The notes under the pieces were generated by a model, which saw only the letters and a list, made by a program, of their open reading frames with translations, searched no databases and had not been told where the DNA came from. A stretch of DNA of 64,000 bases. Source: an uncultured Saprospiraceae bacterium. GTDB lineage: Bacteria; Bacteroidota; Bacteroidia; Chitinophagales; Saprospiraceae. The stretch spans positions 1-64,000 of the forward strand of contig CALIAU010000012.1 of NCBI GenBank assembly GCA_938045585.1, read 5' to 3'. The position numbers were made by a program, and so were the translations under genes. Below, piece by piece: positions 28,791-38,500 of the stretch; position 1 is the stretch's first letter; each line of letters starts with the position of its first letter.

Positions 28791-29059
28791 CAGTAGACAA
28801 GATAAAATAATTCTTGTTTGCTTAACAACTAAGTCATTTTCAGAATCAAGAAAATTAGAATAGTTCAATTAGTTTTTATTTCTTCTCAGACAGCTTATCA
28901 CTCTGCGAAACATTCTTAATTTCGCATCCTAGATTAAATATTAGACAGATTTACTTACACCGATTCCATAGCAACATTAGAAACATAAAGCTTCCTGAGT
29001 GCTTTACGTTTCCTTTCTATTATACTCCACACGCCCTTACAAAAATTGCAGCATCGGAA

Positions 29060-30619
29060 TTGCAAGATTATTTAGAAACACAAAATGATTTTCAACACAA
29101 CTTTGGCATTGGGCAATACACAAAAGGTGCTCCACAGGGCAAAATGTTTGGCGTATTAGTTGTGCAAGACAAAAAACATAATCTAGGATATTTGACTGCA
29201 TACTCAGGAGCTATACCAGAAACAACGGGTAATTACTTCTTTGTACCTCCCGTATATGATGTGTTAAACCCAGAAGGGGATTTCATGCAAAATGAGGTCA
29301 TTAGAAATGCACTGAATAAAGAAGTGGACACACTTGAACAGGATACAGAATACCTCCAAAGTGTGCTGGATCTTGACAACACTAAAAATCAAGCGCAAGC
29401 AATAATCCTGATTGAAAAGGAAAAAATTAGACAGGCCAAAAAATTGAGAAAGCAAAAACGGATGGAAGGGCAAGCCAAGCTTAGTCCAGAAGATTTTATA
29501 ATCCTGAAAGAACAACTCGCCAAGGAAAGTGTCGCTAAAAAGAATGCATTAAAGAAAATACAGGAGCATTGGAATGAAAAAATCTCTGAAAAAGAAAACG
29601 CCCTGCTTCCCTTTGAAGAAAAGTTACTGAATTTAAAAACACAACGAAAGCAGAACTCCCGCGCTCAGCAGCAAATGATTTTTGACAATTATAAATTCTT
29701 AAACAAAAACAAAACTGTCAAAACAATTAATGATATTTTTCCAAATACCCAAGAACATATGCCTCCTTCAGGAACCGGTGATTGTGCGGCTCCAAAGTTA
29801 CTCCAATACGCCTTTCAAAATGACTTGACACCAATCTCAATGGGGGAATTTTGGTGGGGCGCTTCCCCTGCTAAAGAAATACGAAAACACGGCGTGTTCT
29901 ATCCAGCATGTGGTAGTAGGTGTAAGCCCATACTAGAACATATGCTTGCAGGTATAGAACTAGAAGAAAACCCATTTATTCAGAGTGACTTGGCAAAAAA
30001 AGAAATTAAAATTGTGTATGAAGATCCTTCCATGCTTATCATTAACAAGCCAGCTGAATTGCTCTCTGTCCGTGGTAAACTTGTTTCTGACTCTGTACAA
30101 ACACGTATACAAGCCTTATATCCTGAGCTAGAAGGCCCCTTTATTGTTCATAGATTAGATATGTCCACCTCAGGGCTTATGATACTGGCAAAAACTAGGG
30201 AAGACCATAAAGCTCTGCAAAAACAATTTATAGAGAAAACTGTGCAAAAAAGATATGTTGCAATTTTAAATGGAATCATCTCTCAAGATGCAGGCACCAT
30301 TGAACTGCCGCTATGTCTTGACATTCTAGATAGGCCTCGACAATTGGTTTGTGATACACATGGTAAATATGCTAAGACAGAATGGAAGGTCGTAGAGCGC
30401 ACAAACAACAAAACTCGGATACACTTCTTTCCTATAACTGGAAGAACCCATCAATTACGCGTTCATGCATCACACCCAAAGGGCCTTAATACTTCCATTC
30501 TTGGAGATGATTTATATGGTACAAAATCAGACCGACTGTATTTGCACGCTGAACAAATAATCTTTCAGCATCCTAGATCTGGAAATGATCTTAATTTTAC
30601 GGAAAAGGCTAGTTTTTAA
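29060..30619 (+). CDS. RluA family pseudouridine synthase with long N-terminal extension
   Basis: 519 residues from TTG at 29060. The C-terminal ~200 residues are an RluA domain: YEDPSMLIINKPAELLSVRG, HRLDMSTSGLM with catalytic Asp367, and GRTHQLRVHASHP. It converts uridine to pseudouridine in RNA. The N-terminal ~330 residues (with a Lys/Glu-rich coiled coil, about 110-200, and APKLLQYAF...FWWGASP...FYPACGSRCKPILEHML) match the long Bacteroidota/gammaproteobacterial branch. The true protein probably starts earlier: in-frame codons before 29060 encode FTFPFYYTPHALTKIAASE, a usual N-terminal block of this branch, but no ATG, GTG or TTG occurs in that frame back to the stop at 28856. Confidence 0.88.
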   Translation: MQDYLETQNDFQHNFGIGQYTKGAPQGKMFGVLVVQDKKHNLGYLTAYSGAIPETTGNYFFVPPVYDVLNPEGDFMQNEVIRNALNKEVDTLEQDTEYLQSVLDLDNTKNQAQAIILIEKEKIRQAKKLRKQKRMEGQAKLSPEDFIILKEQLAKESVAKKNALKKIQEHWNEKISEKENALLPFEEKLLNLKTQRKQNSRAQQQMIFDNYKFLNKNKTVKTINDIFPNTQEHMPPSGTGDCAAPKLLQYAFQNDLTPISMGEFWWGASPAKEIRKHGVFYPACGSRCKPILEHMLAGIELEENPFIQSDLAKKEIKIVYEDPSMLIINKPAELLSVRGKLVSDSVQTRIQALYPELEGPFIVHRLDMSTSGLMILAKTREDHKALQKQFIEKTVQKRYVAILNGIISQDAGTIELPLCLDILDRPRQLVCDTHGKYAKTEWKVVERTNNKTRIHFFPITGRTHQLRVHASHPKGLNTSILGDDLYGTKSDRLYLHAEQIIFQHPRSGNDLNFTEKASF

Positions 30620-30676
30620 ATCTAAAAATAGATTGTAAATAAACTAATGCTTAACTGCACTTACTAACTTACTCAA

Positions 30677-32932
30677 TCAATTTAAATTCTTCTGGACTAG
30701 CGGCATTTTTAAATTGACCCTAAATCCATTATCAGTTGAAAAGTCAATGCTAGCTCCGATTTCTTGTGCACGTTTCTTCATGCTTTCTGTGCCTACCCCA
30801 GATGTTTTAACCCGCTCAACTAAGCCGTTATTGTGAATATCAAGTACAAATTGGTTCTGATCAAACCCAACACCAATATTGACCACATCACCCTTAGCAT
30901 GTTTTAAAATATTAGTAATTGCTTCTTTAAAAATCAAATATATATTCTGTCTATGTTCTGGTAAAACATGCATATCACTACGCCAATTAAACTTTTCAAA
31001 ATTCAATTTAAAATCTTTAAGGTCAAGATTTTCCTCCGCATAATCTAAAATGCGATCTAACAAATTTTCATACTTATCCTTACTTGAGTCTATTGCCCAT
31101 ACTGTGTCGCGCATATTTTGTACAGCTTTCCTGCTATTTATGACGATATTATTGAAGGTATCTTTTTTATCATCAGCAATTTCCATGGCAGCTAACTCTG
31201 TCTGCATGGCTAGACTATTTAGCAATGAACTGACATCATCATGTAAGTTCCTTGATAATCTAGTTCTAAATTTTTGGTTCTCCTCTAATTGGGTTTCTCG
31301 TTGTCTAATTTTTGTAAATCTTCTAAAAAAATAAAAAACTAACCCAAAGAAAAGCACCGTAGCTCCTAAGGCATAAGAAAACATTGTGTTTCTAAATGAT
31401 GCTATCTTATTTTCAGCTTCTAAGGCAATAATCTCTTTTTCTTTCTCAGTCGTTTTTAGCTTTTCAGCATACTCGTTAGCAACTTCTATATTTCTATTTA
31501 CTATGAAGGAGTCTTGTAAGCTTAATAACTTAGATTGATAAAATGCTTGTAAATTAAAATTCTTTTTTGCCTCATATAATTTACTGTAATTCTGGTATAG
31601 TAATTTTCGATTTTCATAAGGTTCCTCAACTGTCATCACTTGGTTAAAGTCATCTAAGACCTCTTGGACATTTTCCAAATTTGGCCCTTTCGTACTTGCC
31701 TTCTCACTCTTTTCAAACCACTCGAGATACATCTCAGACATTTTAAGTAATGCAGGATTATAGTTCATTTGGTTATCCGTATCAACCATCAAATCTAATC
31801 CTTTTGACATATAGTTTTCTGCTAACTCATACTGCTCTTTTTTATAAGCAACAACCCCAAGACCAAAATTAGAAATACCCTGACCTAGCTGATGTCCAAA
31901 TGTATTTGCTAGTTCCAAATTTTTAGTATAAAAGTAACTTGCCGAATCTATTTCAATCTCTAAATATAGCTCTGCAAGTGATTCATACAAATATCCTAAA
32001 AGTCCATTATTTGAAGTTTGCTCGGCTTTGAATCTACCTTTATTGTAATAATCAAGTGCATCCTCTTTTCTATCCATTTCTAAATGTATATCACCTAAAA
32101 TCTGATACGCATTTATAATCCCATACTGGTCATTTGAACGCTCCTTTACTTCTAAACTTAGTTGTGCATACTTAATTGCTGACTCATAATCAGCCTTCAT
32201 CATATAGACTTTAGAGAGATTAAAATATCCAGTTCCTAAAAAAAAATCTTTCTTCTGTAAATGAAAAATATCATTACTTGCAGTTATATATTCTATCGTC
32301 TTATCCAGGTCACTTTTATAATTTAAAAAAAATACACCTAGGTTACCGTAACTTCTTGCAATTCCTGATGAATCTTTTATATCTAAATTAATTTCCAAAC
32401 TTTTTTCTAGATAATACTGTATACTGTCATCACCAGTCTCTACTATCCAAGCATATCTACTATACATGTCTGCAAGTATGGAAGAATCTTTAATTGCCTC
32501 TGCTACTTTTAAACTATACTGTGAGTAATAGGAAGCGGTTTCCATAGGACCAGCTCTCATATAATAATTCCCTAGACCTCCTAAATATTTTGCCTTATTT
32601 GATGAGTCTTCCATACTTTCAGCAATGGGAAGTCCTTTATTCAGATAAAGCTGAAAGCTTTCGCTATCCATAGAACTCAAAATGGGATCTAACATATATA
32701 AACAAACAGATAATACTTTATCCTTATCCTCCATCTGCTCAGCAATGGAAAGTGCTTCTTTACAAAGATCTAACTGTGGCATTGGTCCCGCCTGTTGAAG
32801 CCTTTTTAATTTTATACTATCAATCAATTGATTATAAAGCTCTACTCTATCTTGACTAATAACACTATTAAGATTAGTAAGTAGGAAACTAAATACTAAA
32901 ATATACTTTAGTTGTTTTAGATGATTATTCAT
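30677..32932 (-). CDS. TPR-containing sensor histidine kinase (HisKA_3 / NarL-system type)
   Basis: 751 residues. Signal peptide, then about nine tetratricopeptide units (residues ~60-440) in the periplasm, a coiled coil, one membrane helix (FSYALGATVLFFGLVFYFF, ~515-535), a HisKA_3 dimerisation domain with phospho-acceptor His564 (RNLHDDVSSLL), and a short HATPase (IFKEAITNILKHAKG; G box SGVGTESMKKRA). Such kinases pair with LuxR/NarL-type response regulators; one lies at 45078-45707. It is the last gene of a minus-strand run after the FN3 gene and a kinase relic. A closely similar kinase is at 55051-57351. Confidence 0.92.
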   Translation of the reverse strand: MNNHLKQLKYILVFSFLLTNLNSVISQDRVELYNQLIDSIKLKRLQQAGPMPQLDLCKEALSIAEQMEDKDKVLSVCLYMLDPILSSMDSESFQLYLNKGLPIAESMEDSSNKAKYLGGLGNYYMRAGPMETASYYSQYSLKVAEAIKDSSILADMYSRYAWIVETGDDSIQYYLEKSLEINLDIKDSSGIARSYGNLGVFFLNYKSDLDKTIEYITASNDIFHLQKKDFFLGTGYFNLSKVYMMKADYESAIKYAQLSLEVKERSNDQYGIINAYQILGDIHLEMDRKEDALDYYNKGRFKAEQTSNNGLLGYLYESLAELYLEIEIDSASYFYTKNLELANTFGHQLGQGISNFGLGVVAYKKEQYELAENYMSKGLDLMVDTDNQMNYNPALLKMSEMYLEWFEKSEKASTKGPNLENVQEVLDDFNQVMTVEEPYENRKLLYQNYSKLYEAKKNFNLQAFYQSKLLSLQDSFIVNRNIEVANEYAEKLKTTEKEKEIIALEAENKIASFRNTMFSYALGATVLFFGLVFYFFRRFTKIRQRETQLEENQKFRTRLSRNLHDDVSSLLNSLAMQTELAAMEIADDKKDTFNNIVINSRKAVQNMRDTVWAIDSSKDKYENLLDRILDYAEENLDLKDFKLNFEKFNWRSDMHVLPEHRQNIYLIFKEAITNILKHAKGDVVNIGVGFDQNQFVLDIHNNGLVERVKTSGVGTESMKKRAQEIGASIDFSTDNGFRVNLKMPLVQKNLN

Positions 32933-32953
32933 TTATTGCGTGTTATAATTACA

Positions 32954-33316
32954 TTAAGTAATTTTTATTGGCACTTTTAAACTCAAGCTAAACTCTTGCT
33001 CATACATGAACTTTAAATCGGCACCAATTTCCTGAGCTCTCTTTTTCATACTTTCCATTCCTTCACCAGATTTATTTTCACGGTGAACTTCTCCATTTTT
33101 TTGACCTGCCTTTTTGACCACATCTAAAGCTTGGTTACATAATTCCAATGCCAATTGGGGGTTCTTAGAGGAAACTTGAACACGATAGATACTATCAACT
33201 AGTAAACGTACTTCTGATTTTTCTGTAGCTTGGCTTTGTGCGCTAAGACTATGTATAATAGACGTAAGGCTGACTATAAGTAAAACATACTTAATAGTTG
33301 ACAAAAAGAAGTTCAT
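32954..33316 (-). pseudogene. internally deleted TPR histidine kinase: signal peptide and first TPR fused to ATPase tail
   Basis: 120 residues, frame intact. Residues 1-70 (signal ending SLSAQ, then LLVDSIYRVQ...PQLALELCNQALDVVKKAG) match the start of the neighbouring kinase (LKYILVFS...LIDSIKLK...PQLDLCKEAL). Residues ~80-120 (GEGMESMKKRAQEIGADLKF...LKVPIKI) match that kinase's very C-terminus (GVGTESMKKRAQEIGASIDF...LKMPLVQ). Everything between, about 630 residues including all TPRs, membrane helix, phospho-His and most of the ATPase, is missing. It is therefore the wreck of a second, tandem kinase. It could still be expressed as a small exported protein but cannot act as a kinase. Confidence 0.8.
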
Positions 33317-33479
33317 TGTTTGATTGTTTTGTTGTTCCTTCCTTTAAAGTAATCATTTCTATTAAGAATTTAGTGTCGCATATACATCCTTAACACTTTA
33401 CATTACATAGGGTATAATTCTATTTGATAAATTCAGAAATTCGAAACGTTCATAAATGTGTCTACGTCTCTTAAAAAAA

Positions 33480-35567
33480 TCAGAGAGTAACCCTTTTACT
33501 CATTTTTGATTTACGACCATCTTTGGCTTGCGCACGTACTGCATACACATTGTCATTTCCTTCTGTATACTTTAAAGCTAAACTTGTTTTCCCACTCAGC
33601 ATTTTAATCAACACAAGATCTCCTTCAGCATCTTGCTTGTATACAAGAAACTTATACTCTGATAATTGATCATATGACCAATGTAAGACTAATCTCTCCC
33701 CGTCTAAATCAAGACTTACATCCTCTATATCTTCTATATAATAAGATTTTAATGCCTCCAACAATAGGGTGTTTTCTGATTCAGAATAATTTTGCGCATC
33801 ATCTTTAGTAACTAATTTATATTCATAAAGCTTAGCCTCTTCCACGTTTCTATCTACGTAAACTTGATGGTTCATATCAAAATCAGACACCAACTCCCAA
33901 TCTATAGTTGGAGATTTCCTCATTAATTCAATACTCACTACATCATCACTCTGGCTCGCGATCCAAGTAAACTGTATACCCTCTTCTGTAACATTATACG
34001 ACTCAAAAATAGATGCTTCAGGTGCAATTGTATCTGGTCTTTCTACAATAACGATATCAGAATAATTTGATCTGTTGTAATTAAAATCCATCGCGACTAG
34101 CCTATAATATCGTTCTTTCGTTAGTGTGGCTAAACTTAGCTCATCTACAAAATATTCCTTCTTGATCACCCTTACATTCTGTTTTACAAAGGGCTGATCC
34201 TTCCCATTGGAATAAAACAATTCATAGCCAAGTAAATCTTCATCCGGCGGCTTAGTCCATTCAATTAGCACCACTCCATTACTATCAATCTCAGCACGGA
34301 GTTCTGTAGGCACTCCAGGAGGTGTACTGTCTTTTACCAAAAAAGACTTTGGAAGACTTCTAGACCTGTTTCCATTTAAATCTATTGCTTCTACAAGAAA
34401 ATATGTACCTAATGGATCAGCTGGCCTCTTACTTTCTAGCTGCATATCATTTTTCGCAAGCAAAGTGTCATTCACTTTCTCAAAAGGACCATCGTAATCC
34501 TTTGATCTGTAAACATCAAATCCTGCAATATCTCCATGCAGACTGGCATCCTGCCAATTCCAACTTAGGTTCATCAGGCCTCCTTCCTCACCTAAAACCA
34601 CTAGGTCAAAAGGTTGATCTGGAGCTGTCAAATCTTTTGCTATTCCAGAAGCAACATTACTAGGAGTTGTCAAGTCTCCAAATGGGTCAATACCTATTAT
34701 GCGATAATAATATTCTGTACCATTATCCACAGAATCTATGTAGCTCGTAAATTCACTTGTTTGTCGCAGTTCAGTCAATGCATTAATAAATGGCTGATCC
34801 AACATCCTTTGAAAGTTAATTCCATCAGTTGATTTCTCTATGTGATAAGCTACTAGATCTAAACTCCCTAGAAAATATCCACCACCACCCCATTGAAGCT
34901 TTAAGGCACTATCTTCTTCTACAATTTCAAGCTGAGGTGCGCTAAATTCATCAAGTCCATAATATGCAGCTGTAAAATAGCTGGTATCTGAACTCATACC
35001 CGTCACTGGATTTTGCACATAGATTCTGTATCTAGTAGGATTAAAGAAACTTGTATCCTTCTCTACATAAGAAAAACCAGAAGCTGCTGCTGCTATCTTA
35101 TCTAGGTCTGCTGCAAATAGATTAAAGCCATGCCTGCGAGACAATTCATTCGCTTGGTTTACAAAGCCTTCTTCTGCTTCAGAATCACCATAGATACACA
35201 TAGCTGCTATATGTACATACTTAAATTCCTCCGCTTTATAGGCCATCCACTTTTCCTTTTCCCATGGTCTAAATACGCCTTCTCCAACAGGCTCATAGTT
35301 GCCATCATTTCCAAGTCTTTCAAAAGTATAGCCATGATCAATGCCCATTTGCCAAACCCTAGGGCTAACTGGTGCCCATCTAAAGTGTATACCATCGCGC
35401 GTGGTTTTTGATAAGATTTTGATATCGTCTGAGGAAGATTTACTTTGATCAGTGAGTTCTTCAAATAGCTTAGCTAACTTTAAACTGTCCTCCTGAATAC
35501 CCTGAGCAATTATATCCATTGAATTGCCAGTGATAATAATGACTAAATAAAATATAAATTTTTTCAT
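33480..35567 (-). CDS. exported fibronectin type III repeat protein (TANFOR-locus partner)
   Basis: 695 residues with signal peptide (FYLVIIITGNSMDIIAQ). After an N-terminal region (ILSKTTRDGIHFRWAPVSPRVWQMG, about 50-200) come about four to five FN3 domains from residue ~205: APQLEIVEEDSALKLQWGG, APDQPFDLVVLGEEGGLMNLSW, TPPGVPTELRAEIDSNGVVLIEW, APEASIFESYNVTEEGIQFTW and a last unit. No catalytic domain, no T9SS tail. It starts 12 nt after the stop of the 2517-residue gene, so it belongs to the same operon and probably the same surface complex. Specific function unknown. Confidence 0.85.
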   Translation of the reverse strand: MKKFIFYLVIIITGNSMDIIAQGIQEDSLKLAKLFEELTDQSKSSSDDIKILSKTTRDGIHFRWAPVSPRVWQMGIDHGYTFERLGNDGNYEPVGEGVFRPWEKEKWMAYKAEEFKYVHIAAMCIYGDSEAEEGFVNQANELSRRHGFNLFAADLDKIAAAASGFSYVEKDTSFFNPTRYRIYVQNPVTGMSSDTSYFTAAYYGLDEFSAPQLEIVEEDSALKLQWGGGGYFLGSLDLVAYHIEKSTDGINFQRMLDQPFINALTELRQTSEFTSYIDSVDNGTEYYYRIIGIDPFGDLTTPSNVASGIAKDLTAPDQPFDLVVLGEEGGLMNLSWNWQDASLHGDIAGFDVYRSKDYDGPFEKVNDTLLAKNDMQLESKRPADPLGTYFLVEAIDLNGNRSRSLPKSFLVKDSTPPGVPTELRAEIDSNGVVLIEWTKPPDEDLLGYELFYSNGKDQPFVKQNVRVIKKEYFVDELSLATLTKERYYRLVAMDFNYNRSNYSDIVIVERPDTIAPEASIFESYNVTEEGIQFTWIASQSDDVVSIELMRKSPTIDWELVSDFDMNHQVYVDRNVEEAKLYEYKLVTKDDAQNYSESENTLLLEALKSYYIEDIEDVSLDLDGERLVLHWSYDQLSEYKFLVYKQDAEGDLVLIKMLSGKTSLALKYTEGNDNVYAVRAQAKDGRKSKMSKRVTL

Positions 35568-35578
35568 AGCTCTAAATT

Positions 35579-38500
35579 TTATTTATAAGGTTTAAAGAAA
35601 GACACTTGTGGCTGCGCTACCGTTTTATGATAAAAATTTCCATTCTCCAAAACAGGTATAGTATATGTAAATGTTACTTTATGTTCATCATGTTCTTTAT
35701 AAGCTTCTTGGTACATATACTTGTATGTAGCCTCTAAACGATGATCCACAGCCCAGCTTTGACTCCCTGCATGATATGTCCAATTTTCCCAATGCCCTGC
35801 ATCCATTGTATCCCACCAGAATTGCTCAAATTCTTTAAAAACAGAATAGTGTAAATCTTTGAAGCGATGCTTATATTGATTAGAATCCCATCCAACAAGA
35901 GTATACATCAAATGGTCAAATTTTCTATAATCCTCAAGACTTGGATAGTAACTATTTAATTTGGAATTAATGTTTGTCTTACTTATCCCAGATTGGCTAT
36001 AAATTGCACGTGCTCTCTGATCATCAAAGTCAAAAGTCATTCCAGCAATATTAGAATAATCTAAATCAAACATAGAAGGCAGAGTCAAAACGACATCTTG
36101 AACGGGATACCCTACTTGCTGCGCAACTGAATAAGCACTCATAAACCAATCATAGAAGTAATTCCCTGTTAGGGTCAAACGATTCTCCTGGACAAAGGCG
36201 CAATTTTTATTTACCGTTCTGCTTTCATCTATCGATCTAGTTCCTACCTCTTGTTCAGAAAAAGCTTCACCATTATAAATTTCTAATTTATAATCTCTAG
36301 TATACCAGTTTCTATTCTCCTGATTACTAGACATACTTATAGCTTTTGAGTGGTTCAATATTTTATCTTCAAACTTCCTAAACTTACTCGTTCTAAAACC
36401 ATAGCTACCAAGCACTTTACCTGCAGGCTTTTGTTCATCTGCGTTACTGTAGGTTTTACCTTGTTTAGTATACGTGACGCTAGAAGAACTATTTGAAACA
36501 ACTTCATTGGAAAGTGTATTGGAAGAAATATTGAAGTTTGGATTTTCATACCATATCCTCTCTATCCTTAATTCGTAATGGCTCTGCGTTTGCAATGCAT
36601 TCCGTGGAACAAAGTCGTAATAGATAATATTATTACTAGCATCATAATTAGCCTCAGAGCTTCCTATAAACGCGTAAGTTGGACTTCCAAAATTCATGAA
36701 TGGTAATGTCTTAGAATATACTCTCGCTACAATTTTGGAGTGCCATTTTTGATTTGCCGGCTCATACTTTTCAAATAAGTCCGATTGCGATTTATCTAGT
36801 TTTATGAGACCTTGATTATATTCATTATTATCTATCATGTAGTTTATCTCATCTCTAAAAGGATAGCAATCCGTGATGTTTTCCCAAACCAAATTCTTTG
36901 GCATCTTTCCTGTTGTAAATTTTATGCTTTTAGTTTCAGTGGCCTGAGCAACTCCATCTCGTAAAACCTGCAGTTCGACTAATACAGTATATTCCATTTC
37001 CTCTTCTAAAACACTAGCGGGATTTAGATAGCTAGATTTGTTATCCCATGCCATTTCAGATCTTTCTAGGCTTGCTACTATCTCATTTCCCTTTTTCAAA
37101 TCAAACCTTGTCAATCTGACATCAAACTCCAGCTCCTCTCCTGATTTACTTATCGCAGTATATACTTTAAGTTCATTTGAAAAAGAGACCTGCGGCTTCA
37201 CAAAGGGAGAAACTTGATCTCCTCCTGGAATAATTTGCTCTATAAACGTTACACCTGCGAGAGGATATATATCCTCATCTTTAGTATCACATTTTTCTCC
37301 TATTCTTATAGGCACAGAAACATCTCCAGTAACTAACCCCCCCAGGGCACTAAAGCCTAATCTAAAATCTGAATATGCATAGATTGGATTTGGAAATCCT
37401 CCTTGTAATAAAAATGCTCCATATAGATGAAAAAGATCAATCTTTCCTTGGTACAGAAAACAATCTACATCTAATCCAACCCTACCATCCACGCCACCAT
37501 AAATTTGACCTTTCGCATAATACTGTTCATTCCCCATACCAAAGCTTGGCTCCGTTCGATTAGAACAACTTACTAATGAATCTGGTCGCAGGCTGACATC
37601 AAATCCCAATTCTGCGTCAAAATTTGCATATAAAAAAGCAACATCTACATCCACATCTACATCTACGAGTAAGCCCGCTCCCATTGCCAGACCAGAACCA
37701 TAGTTCTTTCCTAGCTTCTTTTTAGGATCTCCAAAAGAAGAGGTAAAATCCTGTTCCTGTCCCCTTTCTAAAATACTCCGAATAAATGGAGGTACTTGGA
37801 AATCATCAAATTCAATTTCCTTTCCTGCGGAAGCCTGGAGATAAAACTTCCCTTCAATTTTAGCTTCTATCCCTTGACCAAGACTAGGTAATTCAAACTT
37901 CAGACTTCCTTTGTTATGAATTCTGCCAAAATTCAATTCGAAGGATGCATCAGGTCCAGTAATTATATCAAGATTCCCATCGACTACAGTAAAAGAATCT
38001 TTTGCATTATCCATATTCCCAACCATAAGCCTTTTTCCTATGTTGGCCAAAGCCAAAAATTCACCTTTAATTTGTGTATACGTCCTATTTGCATTTGGTG
38101 GATAAACCCGCAGATTACTTATAAATCGAATCCCTGAAAAGTTGGTTCCTGTTTCATATACAAATGGTCTTTTCTGAAACATATCCAGATTTCCTTTCAA
38201 CTCAATAAATTCAAAGCCACCGTGTGCAAGATTAATTTGCAAACCAAATCCTAGACTACCTGACAGTAGTTCTGGCTTTGTGTATGCCATATGCAAATCA
38301 AACTTAAACCCAAAGCTCTTTTTTTGAGGAACATATTTTATCTTGGGATCCATACTGGTAGGTTCAACATCCTTCATATTAATATAAAACCCACCTCCTG
38401 CTCCATGTATGGCCATACCTGAATTACCTATTGGAATTCCTACACGCGTGTTTAGATAATTCGCAAACAAATATAAATACGTTGTCGTATCTTGACTTGT

